From: an uncultured Prevotella sp.
GTDB taxonomy: Bacteria > Bacteroidota > Bacteroidia > Bacteroidales > Bacteroidaceae
Assembly (NCBI GenBank): GCA_900556465.1
Contig: USPK01000019.1
Location: 1-27,060 of the forward strand
Direction: 5' to 3'
DNA length: 27,060 bases
Below are positions 7,869 to 14,489 of the stretch, piece by piece; within the stretch, counting starts at the first letter, position 1; each line of letters opens with the position of its first letter. Both the position numbers and the translations under genes were made by a program. A model generated the notes under the pieces. That model ran no database searches, had not been told where the DNA came from, and was given only the letters and a program-made list of their open reading frames with translations.

Positions 7869-9023
7869 ATGGAATCGGAAATGAAGAAAAAGCGCGGCGC
7901 GCAGCTCTCCGCCGCACTGCGCCGCGCCGTGGGACTGCTGTGCGGCTTTGTCGCGGTCTGGCTCGTAGCTCCCGCGCAGGTGTTTCACTGGTACGACCCG
8001 CTCGAAGCCGGACGGGCGGACAGCGCCCACTATGTGGAGGGACAGGCCTGGGACGAGGACGGCGGAAACTACCGGCGCCTGCCCCGCCGTGCGGCGGACA
8101 GCGTGCGGGCCGCCGTCTGGCAGCTGTCGGGCGAGTCGGCGGGCCTGTCGGTCCGCTTTGTCACAGATGCGGCGCATATCCGCGTGCGCTATGTCGTAGG
8201 CGGCGCTTTCGCCATGCCCCACATGCCGGCCACCGGCGTCTCGGGCGTGGACCTTTATCGCTACGAGGGCGTGGGCCGCTATACGCGCTGTGTCGGCAGC
8301 TATGCTTTCGCCGACACGGTGCGCTACGCCTACACGGTCGATTTCCCGGACACGGCCTCGCTGTCCCCCTTCGTGCTTTATCTGCCCCTCTACAACGAGG
8401 TGCGCTCGCTCCAGGTCGGGGTGCCCGAAGGCGCGCGCTTCCGCTTCGTGGAGGCTTCGGCCGAGGCGCCCGTAGTGGTCTACGGGACGTCGATAGCCCA
8501 AGGCGCCTGCGCGTCGCGGCCCGGCATGGCCTGGACCAACTGCGTGGCCCGCGAGCTGGGGCTGCCGGTCGTGAACCTCGGTTTCTCGGGCAACGGGCAG
8601 TTGGAGCGTAGCGTCGTCGACCTGATGGGCGAGGTGCCGGCCCGGGCCTACGTGCTCGACTGCATGTCCAACATGAACGACCGCCCGGCGGCGGAGATAG
8701 CCCGCCTGGCCGAGGAGGCCGTCCGCCGCCTGCGCGCGGTCAACGACGCCCCGGTGCTGCTCGTGGAACAGGCCGGCTACAGCGACGCCGCGACCAATGC
8801 CGCCCGGCGCGAGTCCTGCGCCCGCCATAACGAGGGGCTGCGGCGCGCCTACCAGGTCCTGCAGGCCGAGGGCACAGGCGGGCTGTTTTACCTCTCTGAG
8901 GAAGAACTGGCTTTCCCGCCGGACGCTTGGGTCGACTACGTGCATCCGTCCGACTGGGGTATGGCGTTGCAGGCAAAGGCCGTAGCGGCGAAGTTGCGGC
9001 AGATGTTGCCGCCCCGCCCCTGA
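7869..9023 (+). CDS. SGNH/GDSL-family esterase with N-terminal GxDLY domain
   Basis: The 384-residue protein has a membrane-targeting N-terminus (hydrophobic 21-36, ending APAQV), a beta-rich domain with the signature SGVDLYRYE at 125-133, and a C-terminal SGNH hydrolase domain. Catalytic blocks are VVYGTSIAQG (nucleophile S208), NLGFSGNG (G238 to N242), DCMSNMND (N268) and WVDYVHPSDWG (D356 and H359). Pfam describes this two-domain form as GxDLY plus Lipase_GDSL_3. Members probably deacylate or deacetylate carbohydrates. ATG at 7869 is the first start; ATG at 7881 gives MKKKRG and a more usual signal peptide, so the true start may be 12 bases later. It forms an operon with the sulfatase, suggesting that both unmask the same decorated glycan. 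Confidence 0.87.
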   Translation: MESEMKKKRGAQLSAALRRAVGLLCGFVAVWLVAPAQVFHWYDPLEAGRADSAHYVEGQAWDEDGGNYRRLPRRAADSVRAAVWQLSGESAGLSVRFVTDAAHIRVRYVVGGAFAMPHMPATGVSGVDLYRYEGVGRYTRCVGSYAFADTVRYAYTVDFPDTASLSPFVLYLPLYNEVRSLQVGVPEGARFRFVEASAEAPVVVYGTSIAQGACASRPGMAWTNCVARELGLPVVNLGFSGNGQLERSVVDLMGEVPARAYVLDCMSNMNDRPAAEIARLAEEAVRRLRAVNDAPVLLVEQAGYSDAATNAARRESCARHNEGLRRAYQVLQAEGTGGLFYLSEEELAFPPDAWVDYVHPSDWGMALQAKAVAAKLRQMLPPRP

Positions 9024-9061
9024 CGGCGGCACGGCGCCCGCCCCGCCGTCCGGCCGAAACG

Positions 9062-9107
9062 TCGCCGGCGCCAGTCCGCAGCACGAGGCTGCGGCTGGCG
9101 CCGGCGA
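9062..9107. terminator. 20-bp-stem hairpin between convergent esterase and alcohol dehydrogenase
   Basis: TCGCCGGCGCCAG (9062-9074), a bulged T, then CCGCAGC pair with GCTGCGG and CTGGCGCCGGCGA (9088-9107) around loop ACGAG. It can serve both converging transcripts, and neither side has a T-tract. Confidence 0.75.
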
Positions 9108-9143
9108 TGGCGTAAGGGGCGTTGCGGCCTGGGGCCGCCCACC

Positions 9144-10319
9144 TTATTTATAGGACTTCTCGAAGACGGCGGCACAGTCTTCGTCCGTCATCTCACACGG
9201 GTTGGCCAGGAACAGGCCGCCCTGCATGGCGCGTGCTCCGCGGGCCAGCGTCATGGCTTCTTCGGGCTGGAAACCGTAGTCCGACATCTTCAGGTCCGCC
9301 ACGCCGCAGGCCTCCTGCAGGGCGACGAGGGCGGTGATGAAGTCCTCGGGCTTGTCGGCCTGGGGCAGGCCCATCGCCCTGGCCATCTTGACAAACTGGG
9401 CGTCGCAGGCGTGCCGCTCGATGAAGAACTCGTAGAACGCCTTCGAGATCATGATGAGCCCGGCCCCGTGGGGCAAGTTGTGGTGATAGGCACTCATGGC
9501 GTGTTCCATAGAGTGCTCGGCCGTGGTGCTGGTGAGCTGCATCGTGATGCCTGCGATGGTGCTGCCGTAGGCTACGTGCTCGCGCGCCTCGAGGTTCTGC
9601 CCGTCCTTCACGGCTACGGGGAGGAACTTCGCGATGTGCTCGATGGCGGAGAGGGCCAGGGCCTCGCTCAAGATGTTTACGCCGTTGCTGATCATCACCT
9701 CGGTGTTGTGGAACAGGGCGTCGAAGCCTTGATAGGCGGTGTATCGCGCGGGCACCGTGCGCATGAGTTCGGGGTCGACCACGGCGAGGACGGGCGTCAG
9801 GCACTCGGCCCCGAAGCCAATCTTCTCGTTCGTGTCGGGATTGGAAATAACGCCCCAGCAATTGATCTCGGAGCCCGTGCCCGACGTCGTAGCGACGGTC
9901 ACGATGGGCAGGCCCGGCTGTTGCAGGGGCAAGCCCTTGCCCGTGCCGCCACAGACGTAGTCCCACAGGTCGCCGGGGTTGGTGGCCATGGCCGATATGG
10001 CGACAGCGGCGTCGAGCACGGCTCCGCCGCCCAGGGCTAAGATGAAGTCGCAGCCGTTTTGCCGGGCACACGCGGCGCCTTCCATGATGACGCTCTTGTA
10101 AGGGTTCTCCATGATTTTGTCAAAGAGAACGTGTGCTACGCCAGCCTGGCGCAACTCTTCCACCGTGCGGTCCAGCGAGCCGTTAAGGCGGGTCGACTTG
10201 CCGTTAGAGATGACGAGCAGCGCCTTCCGGCCCGGCAGCGCCTGTTCGTGGAGGTGGGACAACTGGCCGGCGCCGAAGAGAAGGCGCGTCGGGTTGTAAA
10301 AATTGAAATTGCAGTTCAT
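9144..10319 (-). CDS. Iron-containing alcohol dehydrogenase
   Basis: The 391-residue cytoplasmic protein shows the NAD(P)-binding signature ALGGGAVLDAA (95-105), the SGTGSE loop (146-151) and the metal site GFDALFH (D200, H204), EHSMEH and LPHG. H269 and H284 are the likely further ligands, by comparison with the FucO and BDH enzymes. The family interconverts alcohols and aldehydes or ketones with NAD(P)H and Fe2+ or Zn2+. The closest role (butanol-type, lactaldehyde or 1,3-propanediol reduction) cannot be fixed from the sequence. Length is normal. The gene has its own strong promoter and stands alone. No microcompartment or fucose genes are adjacent, so redox balancing during fermentation is the simplest inference. 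Confidence 0.9.
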   Translation of the reverse strand: MNCNFNFYNPTRLLFGAGQLSHLHEQALPGRKALLVISNGKSTRLNGSLDRTVEELRQAGVAHVLFDKIMENPYKSVIMEGAACARQNGCDFILALGGGAVLDAAVAISAMATNPGDLWDYVCGGTGKGLPLQQPGLPIVTVATTSGTGSEINCWGVISNPDTNEKIGFGAECLTPVLAVVDPELMRTVPARYTAYQGFDALFHNTEVMISNGVNILSEALALSAIEHIAKFLPVAVKDGQNLEAREHVAYGSTIAGITMQLTSTTAEHSMEHAMSAYHHNLPHGAGLIMISKAFYEFFIERHACDAQFVKMARAMGLPQADKPEDFITALVALQEACGVADLKMSDYGFQPEEAMTLARGARAMQGGLFLANPCEMTDEDCAAVFEKSYK

Positions 10320-10401
10320 GTGTATCGTTTTTTAAGTGGAAAGACGGGTGTCCGTAGGCCCCGGCCGCAGCGGACGGTTGCTGCCGGCGGGCGGACTGTG
10401 G

Positions 10402-10432
10402 CAAAGATACGACGGCCCGGCGGAAAGGCAAA
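10402..10432 (-). promoter_or_regulatory. Promoter of the alcohol dehydrogenase
   Basis: On the minus strand TTTG (10432-10429), a 19-base spacer and TATCTTTG (10409-10402) match the Bacteroidota consensus well. The leader is about 75 bases. Confidence 0.8.
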
Positions 10433-10646
10433 TACCCGAATCGGGGAAATACTGACCTCTATTCCCGCTTCCCCGCGCCGGGCGGCCGGGCGGCGGGGGC
10501 GTAGCCCGATTGCCCGGCGCCGGCGGCCCGCGGCCGGACGGCTCCGGCGCCACGCTTCACGCTATTGTAACGCCGGAGTAATCACTACGTAACGGACAAT
10601 GCGGAAATTTGTCGTAGCGAAATCCAATAGCTAAATACTCCATACA
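10433..10646. other. Intergenic gap before the HicB-like gene
   Basis: It is mostly GC-rich sequence without a gene. A near-match GAAATTTG at 10604-10611 is the only candidate -7 element for the downstream small gene. CTACG (10585) and CGTAG (10613) flank it as a weak dyad. Confidence 0.4.
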
Positions 10647-10853
10647 ATGAACTTTGAAAGACGTAACACGGTGATTGTAGAACCTACGGAAGACGGACTG
10701 TTCATGGCCTACTTCGCAGACAGAATGACCTGCTATGCCCTTGGCGAGAGCGAAAGGGAAGCCACCGACAATCTCCTGGATCGTTTCGATTTCAACGCCG
10801 AGGCGTGGTCCGACTACGACGAGTACAGTTACCTGGCCGGCGCCATCCTCTGA
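10647..10853 (+). CDS. Small HicB-like protein
   Basis: The 68-residue protein reads NTVIVEPTEDGLFMAYFADR, then MTCYALGESEREATDNLLDRF. It has the beta-beta-beta-alpha layout of the HicB antitoxin N-terminal fold: an acidic beta turn, an AYFAD strand, a short Cys-Tyr strand, then an EA-NLL helix. The usual C-terminal ribbon-helix-helix or HTH DNA-binding part is absent and no HicA-like mRNA interferase gene lies next to it, so it is an orphan or a different user of the fold. It ends in an acidic tail (WSDYDEYSYLAGAIL). It converges with the following lipoprotein gene with only 22 bases between stops. The translation context and codon pattern support a real gene. Confidence 0.7.
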   Translation: MNFERRNTVIVEPTEDGLFMAYFADRMTCYALGESEREATDNLLDRFDFNAEAWSDYDEYSYLAGAIL

Positions 10854-10875
10854 GCCCGACCGGCGGCGCAGCCGC

Positions 10876-11766
10876 TCAAAGGTTGCGCAGCTCTGCCGGG
10901 GTAAAGGTGATGACCATCAGCTGTCCGGTCTCCGTTCCTTCGTAACGGTAAACGAGCTCGACGTTACTTTGGACGAGCAGTTCGACAAACTGTTTGTTCG
11001 CAGGGCCGTTCTGAGCCCTCAGGTTGTTACGGATGGTCTCTTTCATGCTGTCGGCAAGTGGGACCAGGTCGTTCACCTCCGTGCCGAGGGCCGCTTCGTC
11101 GACCGCGTAGTAGTAGACGGCGCGGTCGCCCTCTAAGGCTACGGCGGTCATGACCGTTTCGTTGTCCACCCGCAGCGGGCATTGCGCGTTGGCTACCTCA
11201 AGCGAGGCCGCCAGTTGGCGGCGCACGGCGTCGGTGGCACTAAGGTCCGCAGCCAGCCGTTCCTTGATTTCGTCGTTCGTGATACGCGTCGTGACGATTT
11301 TCCTGGCTTTCGTGAAGTCCATGACGATTTTCAGACCGTAGCCGGCGGTGCCCACGTCCTCCCAGAGCTGGCGCTCGGGCGAGTCGGGCCGTTCAAAGGT
11401 GCGCATGATGCTTTCGCGCAGCACGTTGCCCTGTTCCTCGAACGCCGACGGCTCCATGGCGAGCAGCTCATCGTCGATTTCGTAAGTGTAGACCATGTTC
11501 TCTCCCTCCACGCCTATGCTGGTGATGTGGCATCCCTGGGCCGCCTCAAGGGGGCACTGGGCGTTGGCCGCGGCGGTCTCGGTGGCGATGCGCGAGCGGG
11601 CGGCCGCCATTTCGGGCGTTACTTCTGCGGCTTGCGGGGTGTCGTCTGGCGCCGGGTTCTCCGCTTTCTTTGAGCCGCAGGCTACGAGGGTTGCGGCGAG
11701 ACATACGGCCAGACCGCCTGCCACGAGGCGGCGGAGCGATGTGGTGAGGATGGAAAAAGTGTTCAT
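10876..11766 (-). CDS. Lipoprotein with two tandem homologous domains
   Basis: The 296-residue protein has a signal peptide ending LVAC (Cys 30 lipidated), a short Pro/Ala/Glu-rich linker, and two related domains at about 61-167 and 185-293. Each begins with a helix ending in ANAQCPL (68-73 and 192-198), followed by a strand block (ITSIGVEGENMVYTYEID versus MTAVALEGDRAVYYYAVD), a helical block with DSPE or NGPA, and a last strand pair (GLKIVMDFT versus VELVYRYEG). This is a clear internal duplication. I do not recognise a named family. Repeats of this shape occur in unassigned Bacteroidota lipoproteins. A single-gene unit is inferred. Promoter element TATATTTG lies 43 bases upstream. Confidence 0.85.
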   Translation of the reverse strand: MNTFSILTTSLRRLVAGGLAVCLAATLVACGSKKAENPAPDDTPQAAEVTPEMAAARSRIATETAAANAQCPLEAAQGCHITSIGVEGENMVYTYEIDDELLAMEPSAFEEQGNVLRESIMRTFERPDSPERQLWEDVGTAGYGLKIVMDFTKARKIVTTRITNDEIKERLAADLSATDAVRRQLAASLEVANAQCPLRVDNETVMTAVALEGDRAVYYYAVDEAALGTEVNDLVPLADSMKETIRNNLRAQNGPANKQFVELLVQSNVELVYRYEGTETGQLMVITFTPAELRNL

Positions 11767-12174
11767 CAGTGTGTGTGTTTAAGGTGATACAATTCAGGTG
11801 AACAAAGGCAAATATACGTTTTTCCGGCCAAGTCCGCCTCCTTCGCCCCTGCTTTCCCGCACCGATTCCACCGCCGCGCGCGTTTTTGCCACCGGGCGGC
11901 GTTTTACTTCCCCGTAGCCGGCGTCCGCCGCACCCGTTCCGCCCCGCTGCGGGCCGTACGTCCGGCGCTTTCCGGCCAGCGCTCCGCCCGCGGGCCACAG
12001 TCCCGGCGCGGCGGCGGACCGCGATGCCCGGACGGGGGACAGACAGCGGTGAAGGCCCGAACTGCAAAGCAACAGCGGCACCTTTGTCTGTGAAAATTAA
12101 CAAGATATTCACGAATCCCTGCATAGGGTTAAAAAATTTTTCCGATATTTGCAGACGGAAAACAACCTTCCAAA
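11767..12174. promoter_or_regulatory. Divergent region between the two-repeat lipoprotein and the glycosyltransferase
   Basis: TATATTTG on the minus strand (11816-11809) is a good -7 element for the lipoprotein. On the plus strand GATATTTG (12144-12151) is a near-match for the glycosyltransferase. Between them lies GC-rich sequence with no supported gene. Confidence 0.5.
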
Positions 12175-13320
12175 ATGAAAATACTCTTCACGGTGCAAGG
12201 CGAAGGCCGGGGTCACCTCACACAGGCACTGACCCTGCGGCGAATGCTGGCGGCCTGCGGTCACGACGTAGTAGGCGTCGTGGTCGGAAAAAGCCCGGCG
12301 CGCCGCGTGCCCGCTTTCTTCCTGGACAAGATCGACGCCCCGGTTTACTACGTCGAGAGTCCGAACTTCCTGCCCGCCGGCGCGCGCAAGCGTCCTCCCC
12401 TGGGGCGCAGCATCCTCTACAATGTGGCCCGCCTGGGCCGCTTCCGCAGCGGCGTGCGGCAGATTCGCCACCTGGCGCGCCAGGTGGACGTGGTCGTCAA
12501 CTTCTACGAGTTGTTGACGGGCCTGGCCTACGGCCTCGGCGGCCTGCACACGCCGCTCGTCTGCATAGGCCACCAATACCTCTTCCTGCTTCCCGACTTC
12601 CACTTCCCACCGGGCCATCGGGTGCCGCTCTGGCTCCTGCGCCTCTACACGCGGGGGACGGCCTTCCGCGCCAAGAGTCTGCTGGCCCTCTCGTTTCGCC
12701 CGGCCGACTGCCCCGAGGGTTGCCGCATCCGTGTCGTACCGCCCCTGTTGCGCGAAGCCGTGCGGCAGGCACGCCCCACGGCCGGCGACTACCTGCACGG
12801 GTACATGCTGAACAGCGGCTTTAGCCGCGACATCATTTCCTGGCACCGGGCGCACCCCGACGTCTCGCTCCACTTCTTCTGGGACCGTCCGACGGAGGGC
12901 GGCCAGTGGCGGGTGGACGAGCACCTGACGTTTCATGCCCTGGACGACGAGGCCTTCATCCGCTACATGGCGGGCGCCCGCGCCTACGCTACGACGGCGG
13001 GCTTCGAGTCGGTGTGCGAGGCCATGTACCTCGGGAAGCCGGTCCTCATGGTGCCGACCCACATCGAGCAGCTCTGTAACGCCTACGACGCCGAGGCGGC
13101 CGGTGCCGGCATCCGCTGTGCCACGTTCGACCTGGACCGGCTCAACAGCCTCGGTCCCGTAGACGGCTCTGGCTTCCGCCAATGGACCGACCGCGCCGAA
13201 CGCCTCATCCCCGAGCAGATAGAGGACGCCGTCCGCCGCGCCGCCGAGGAGTCGCACTCGCGGTTCATGCAGTACTGCGCCCTGTGCTCCTCGCAGCTCC
13301 GTCTCTTCTTCCGCCGTTGA
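12175..13320 (+). CDS. Glycosyltransferase, GT-B fold (Glyco_trans_1_3-like)
   Basis: The 381-residue protein starts MKILFTVQGEGRGHLTQALT, the N-terminal glycine-rich loop of GT-B transferases related to MurG and the PF13528 group. The C-terminal half carries the donor-binding block YATTAGFESVCEAMYLGKPVLMVPTHIEQLCNAYDAE, where Gly-Phe-Glu-Ser and the later Glu-Gln are the usual nucleotide-sugar contacts. There is no signal peptide or clear transmembrane helix, so it probably acts on the inner face of the membrane. The acceptor is unknown. A role in glycolipid, capsule or pigment glycosylation is possible, but neighbours give no support because the gene stands alone. The start codon is well placed after the AT-rich leader. 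Confidence 0.85.
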   Translation: MKILFTVQGEGRGHLTQALTLRRMLAACGHDVVGVVVGKSPARRVPAFFLDKIDAPVYYVESPNFLPAGARKRPPLGRSILYNVARLGRFRSGVRQIRHLARQVDVVVNFYELLTGLAYGLGGLHTPLVCIGHQYLFLLPDFHFPPGHRVPLWLLRLYTRGTAFRAKSLLALSFRPADCPEGCRIRVVPPLLREAVRQARPTAGDYLHGYMLNSGFSRDIISWHRAHPDVSLHFFWDRPTEGGQWRVDEHLTFHALDDEAFIRYMAGARAYATTAGFESVCEAMYLGKPVLMVPTHIEQLCNAYDAEAAGAGIRCATFDLDRLNSLGPVDGSGFRQWTDRAERLIPEQIEDAVRRAAEESHSRFMQYCALCSSQLRLFFRR

Positions 13321-13412
13321 GGCCCTGCGTCGGGCTGTCCCGTCGGCCTGTTTTCCGGCGCCCGTCCCGCGGCGCCCCTGTTCCGAACTTTATTCAACTT
13401 TTTTCATGCACC

Positions 13413-13453
13413 AAGGCCCGTAGGTCGCGGAAGGTTCCGCCCCTGCGGGCCTT
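13413..13453 (+). terminator. Compound hairpin downstream of the glycosyltransferase
   Basis: AAGGCCCGTAGG (13413-13424) pairs with CCTGCGGGCCTT (13442-13453) with one wobble. Inside it GCGGAA (13427-13432) pairs with TTCCGC (13435-13440), making an almost continuous 18-bp stem. It lies 93 bases after the stop and has no T-tract. Confidence 0.6.
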
Positions 13454-13576
13454 TCGGTTGGCGGCGGCGCGGCGTTTTTCCGTCGCGCGGCCGCCTCGGT
13501 CTGGTCTCTGCAGCACCGGTCGCTGCGGTCCAGACGCCCCGGCTACGGGCCGGCGGGCCGCTTCCGCCAGCCTTTG

Positions 13577-13608
13577 TTTCAGACGGACGGCGACGTTGGT
13601 TAATTTTG
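13577..13608 (+). promoter_or_regulatory. Orphan promoter in the gene-free island
   Basis: TTTC (13577-13580), a 20-base spacer and TAATTTTG (13601-13608) fit the Bacteroidota pattern. Transcription would start near 13615 and enter sequence with no supported protein gene. Confidence 0.4.
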
Positions 13609-14223
13609 CTGTATGCTGTCAGAATGGCGCTTCCCGCCGGGCCTTTTCCGCTTGTCCGGCGGCCGGTCGGGCGGGGTGCGCCGCCTTTGTCGGGCGCGTG
13701 GCGGCGCGGCCGGTGAAGTCGTTTTCCTCCTTTCCGCGGGCCTTCTTTTAAGGGAAAAACGCGCGTCGCCGGGCGCCGGACCGCAGCGCCGGGGCCCGGC
13801 GAAGCGGGGCAAGTCGCGGCCCGCTCCTCCCTCCTTCTGCGTCGCCGTGCGGCAAATGCCGGCGCCCGGCGGCCCGGCGCTGTCGCGCGGCGGATGGGGC
13901 GGCGGCCGCCTCCGGCCGTTGCGGCGGCTGCGCGGCTGCTGTTCCGTAGTCCGAACGTAATTCCGCCGGCTGTCGTCCCGGTTCTTGTTATTCCCTTTTG
14001 TTTGGAAATGAACGGTTTAATAGCTTCTCCGCTTCGCAATCCGGTCCCCGTCCGCCGCGGGAGAGGGAGCTGCGGGGCGGGAAATGTTCCGCCGGCCGGA
14101 CACAAGGTCGGCGGGCGGCCGCGGCTTGCGGGAAAAGGTACGGCGGGCGGCGGACCGGCGTCGCTGACAGACCGCGCGGGGCGGTGGCCGTTTGCAGAGC
14201 GTCGCCGGCCAGTTTCCGTAATT

Positions 14224-14282
14224 ACGGGCCCTATCCCAGTTTTTCCTGGCCTTAGCCCCGTAAAAACTGGGCTAAGGCCCGT
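14224..14282. repeat. 21-bp-period palindrome array, locus 2 (three units)
   Basis: Units lie at 14224-14240, 14245-14261 and 14266-14282 with spacers TTTT and AAAA. Some arms carry ACTGG/CCAGT in place of ACGGG/CCCGT. A degenerate unit ending TTTCCGT lies in register at 14203-14219. The array ends about 115 bp before the amylase promoter. Confidence 0.85.
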
Positions 14283-14397
14283 GGCTGGCGGGATGCTTCG
14301 CGGCCGGAGCGCCCCAGAGGCCCGCCGTAGTGCATCAGGCCTACGGTTCGTCCGGCCAAGAAAAAACATTATTTTAATAAACTTTTTTTGATTTAGT

Positions 14398-14429
14398 TTT
14401 GTTGGAATAGATGTTTATTCCTACATTTG
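14398..14429 (+). promoter_or_regulatory. Promoter of the alpha-amylase
   Basis: TTTG (14398-14401), exactly 20 bases, then TACATTTG (14422-14429): a full match to the Bacteroidota consensus. The upstream region is AT-rich. The leader is about 55 bases. Confidence 0.9.
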
Positions 14430-14489
14430 CATCGGGAGCTTTAGTCCAATTCAAAAAAGACGTGGCTTCCGCTATTCAGAATCGTAACG

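Larger units (their letters stand above)
13321..14489. other. 1.17-kb gene-free GC-rich island
   Basis: No reading frame here looks like a natural protein; the open frames are Arg/Pro/Gly-rich on both strands, as expected from high GC. It contains a large hairpin (13413-13453), a lone plus-strand promoter (13577-13608), a palindrome array (14224-14282) and the amylase promoter (14398-14429). The rest shows no recognisable element. It may be decayed coding sequence or a non-coding RNA locus. Confidence 0.6.

Noticed and set aside
13613..13960. 115-codon frame right after the orphan promoter
   Set aside because: The product is Arg/Gly/Pro-rich without any domain-like pattern, and the start would coincide with the transcription start, leaving no ribosome site.
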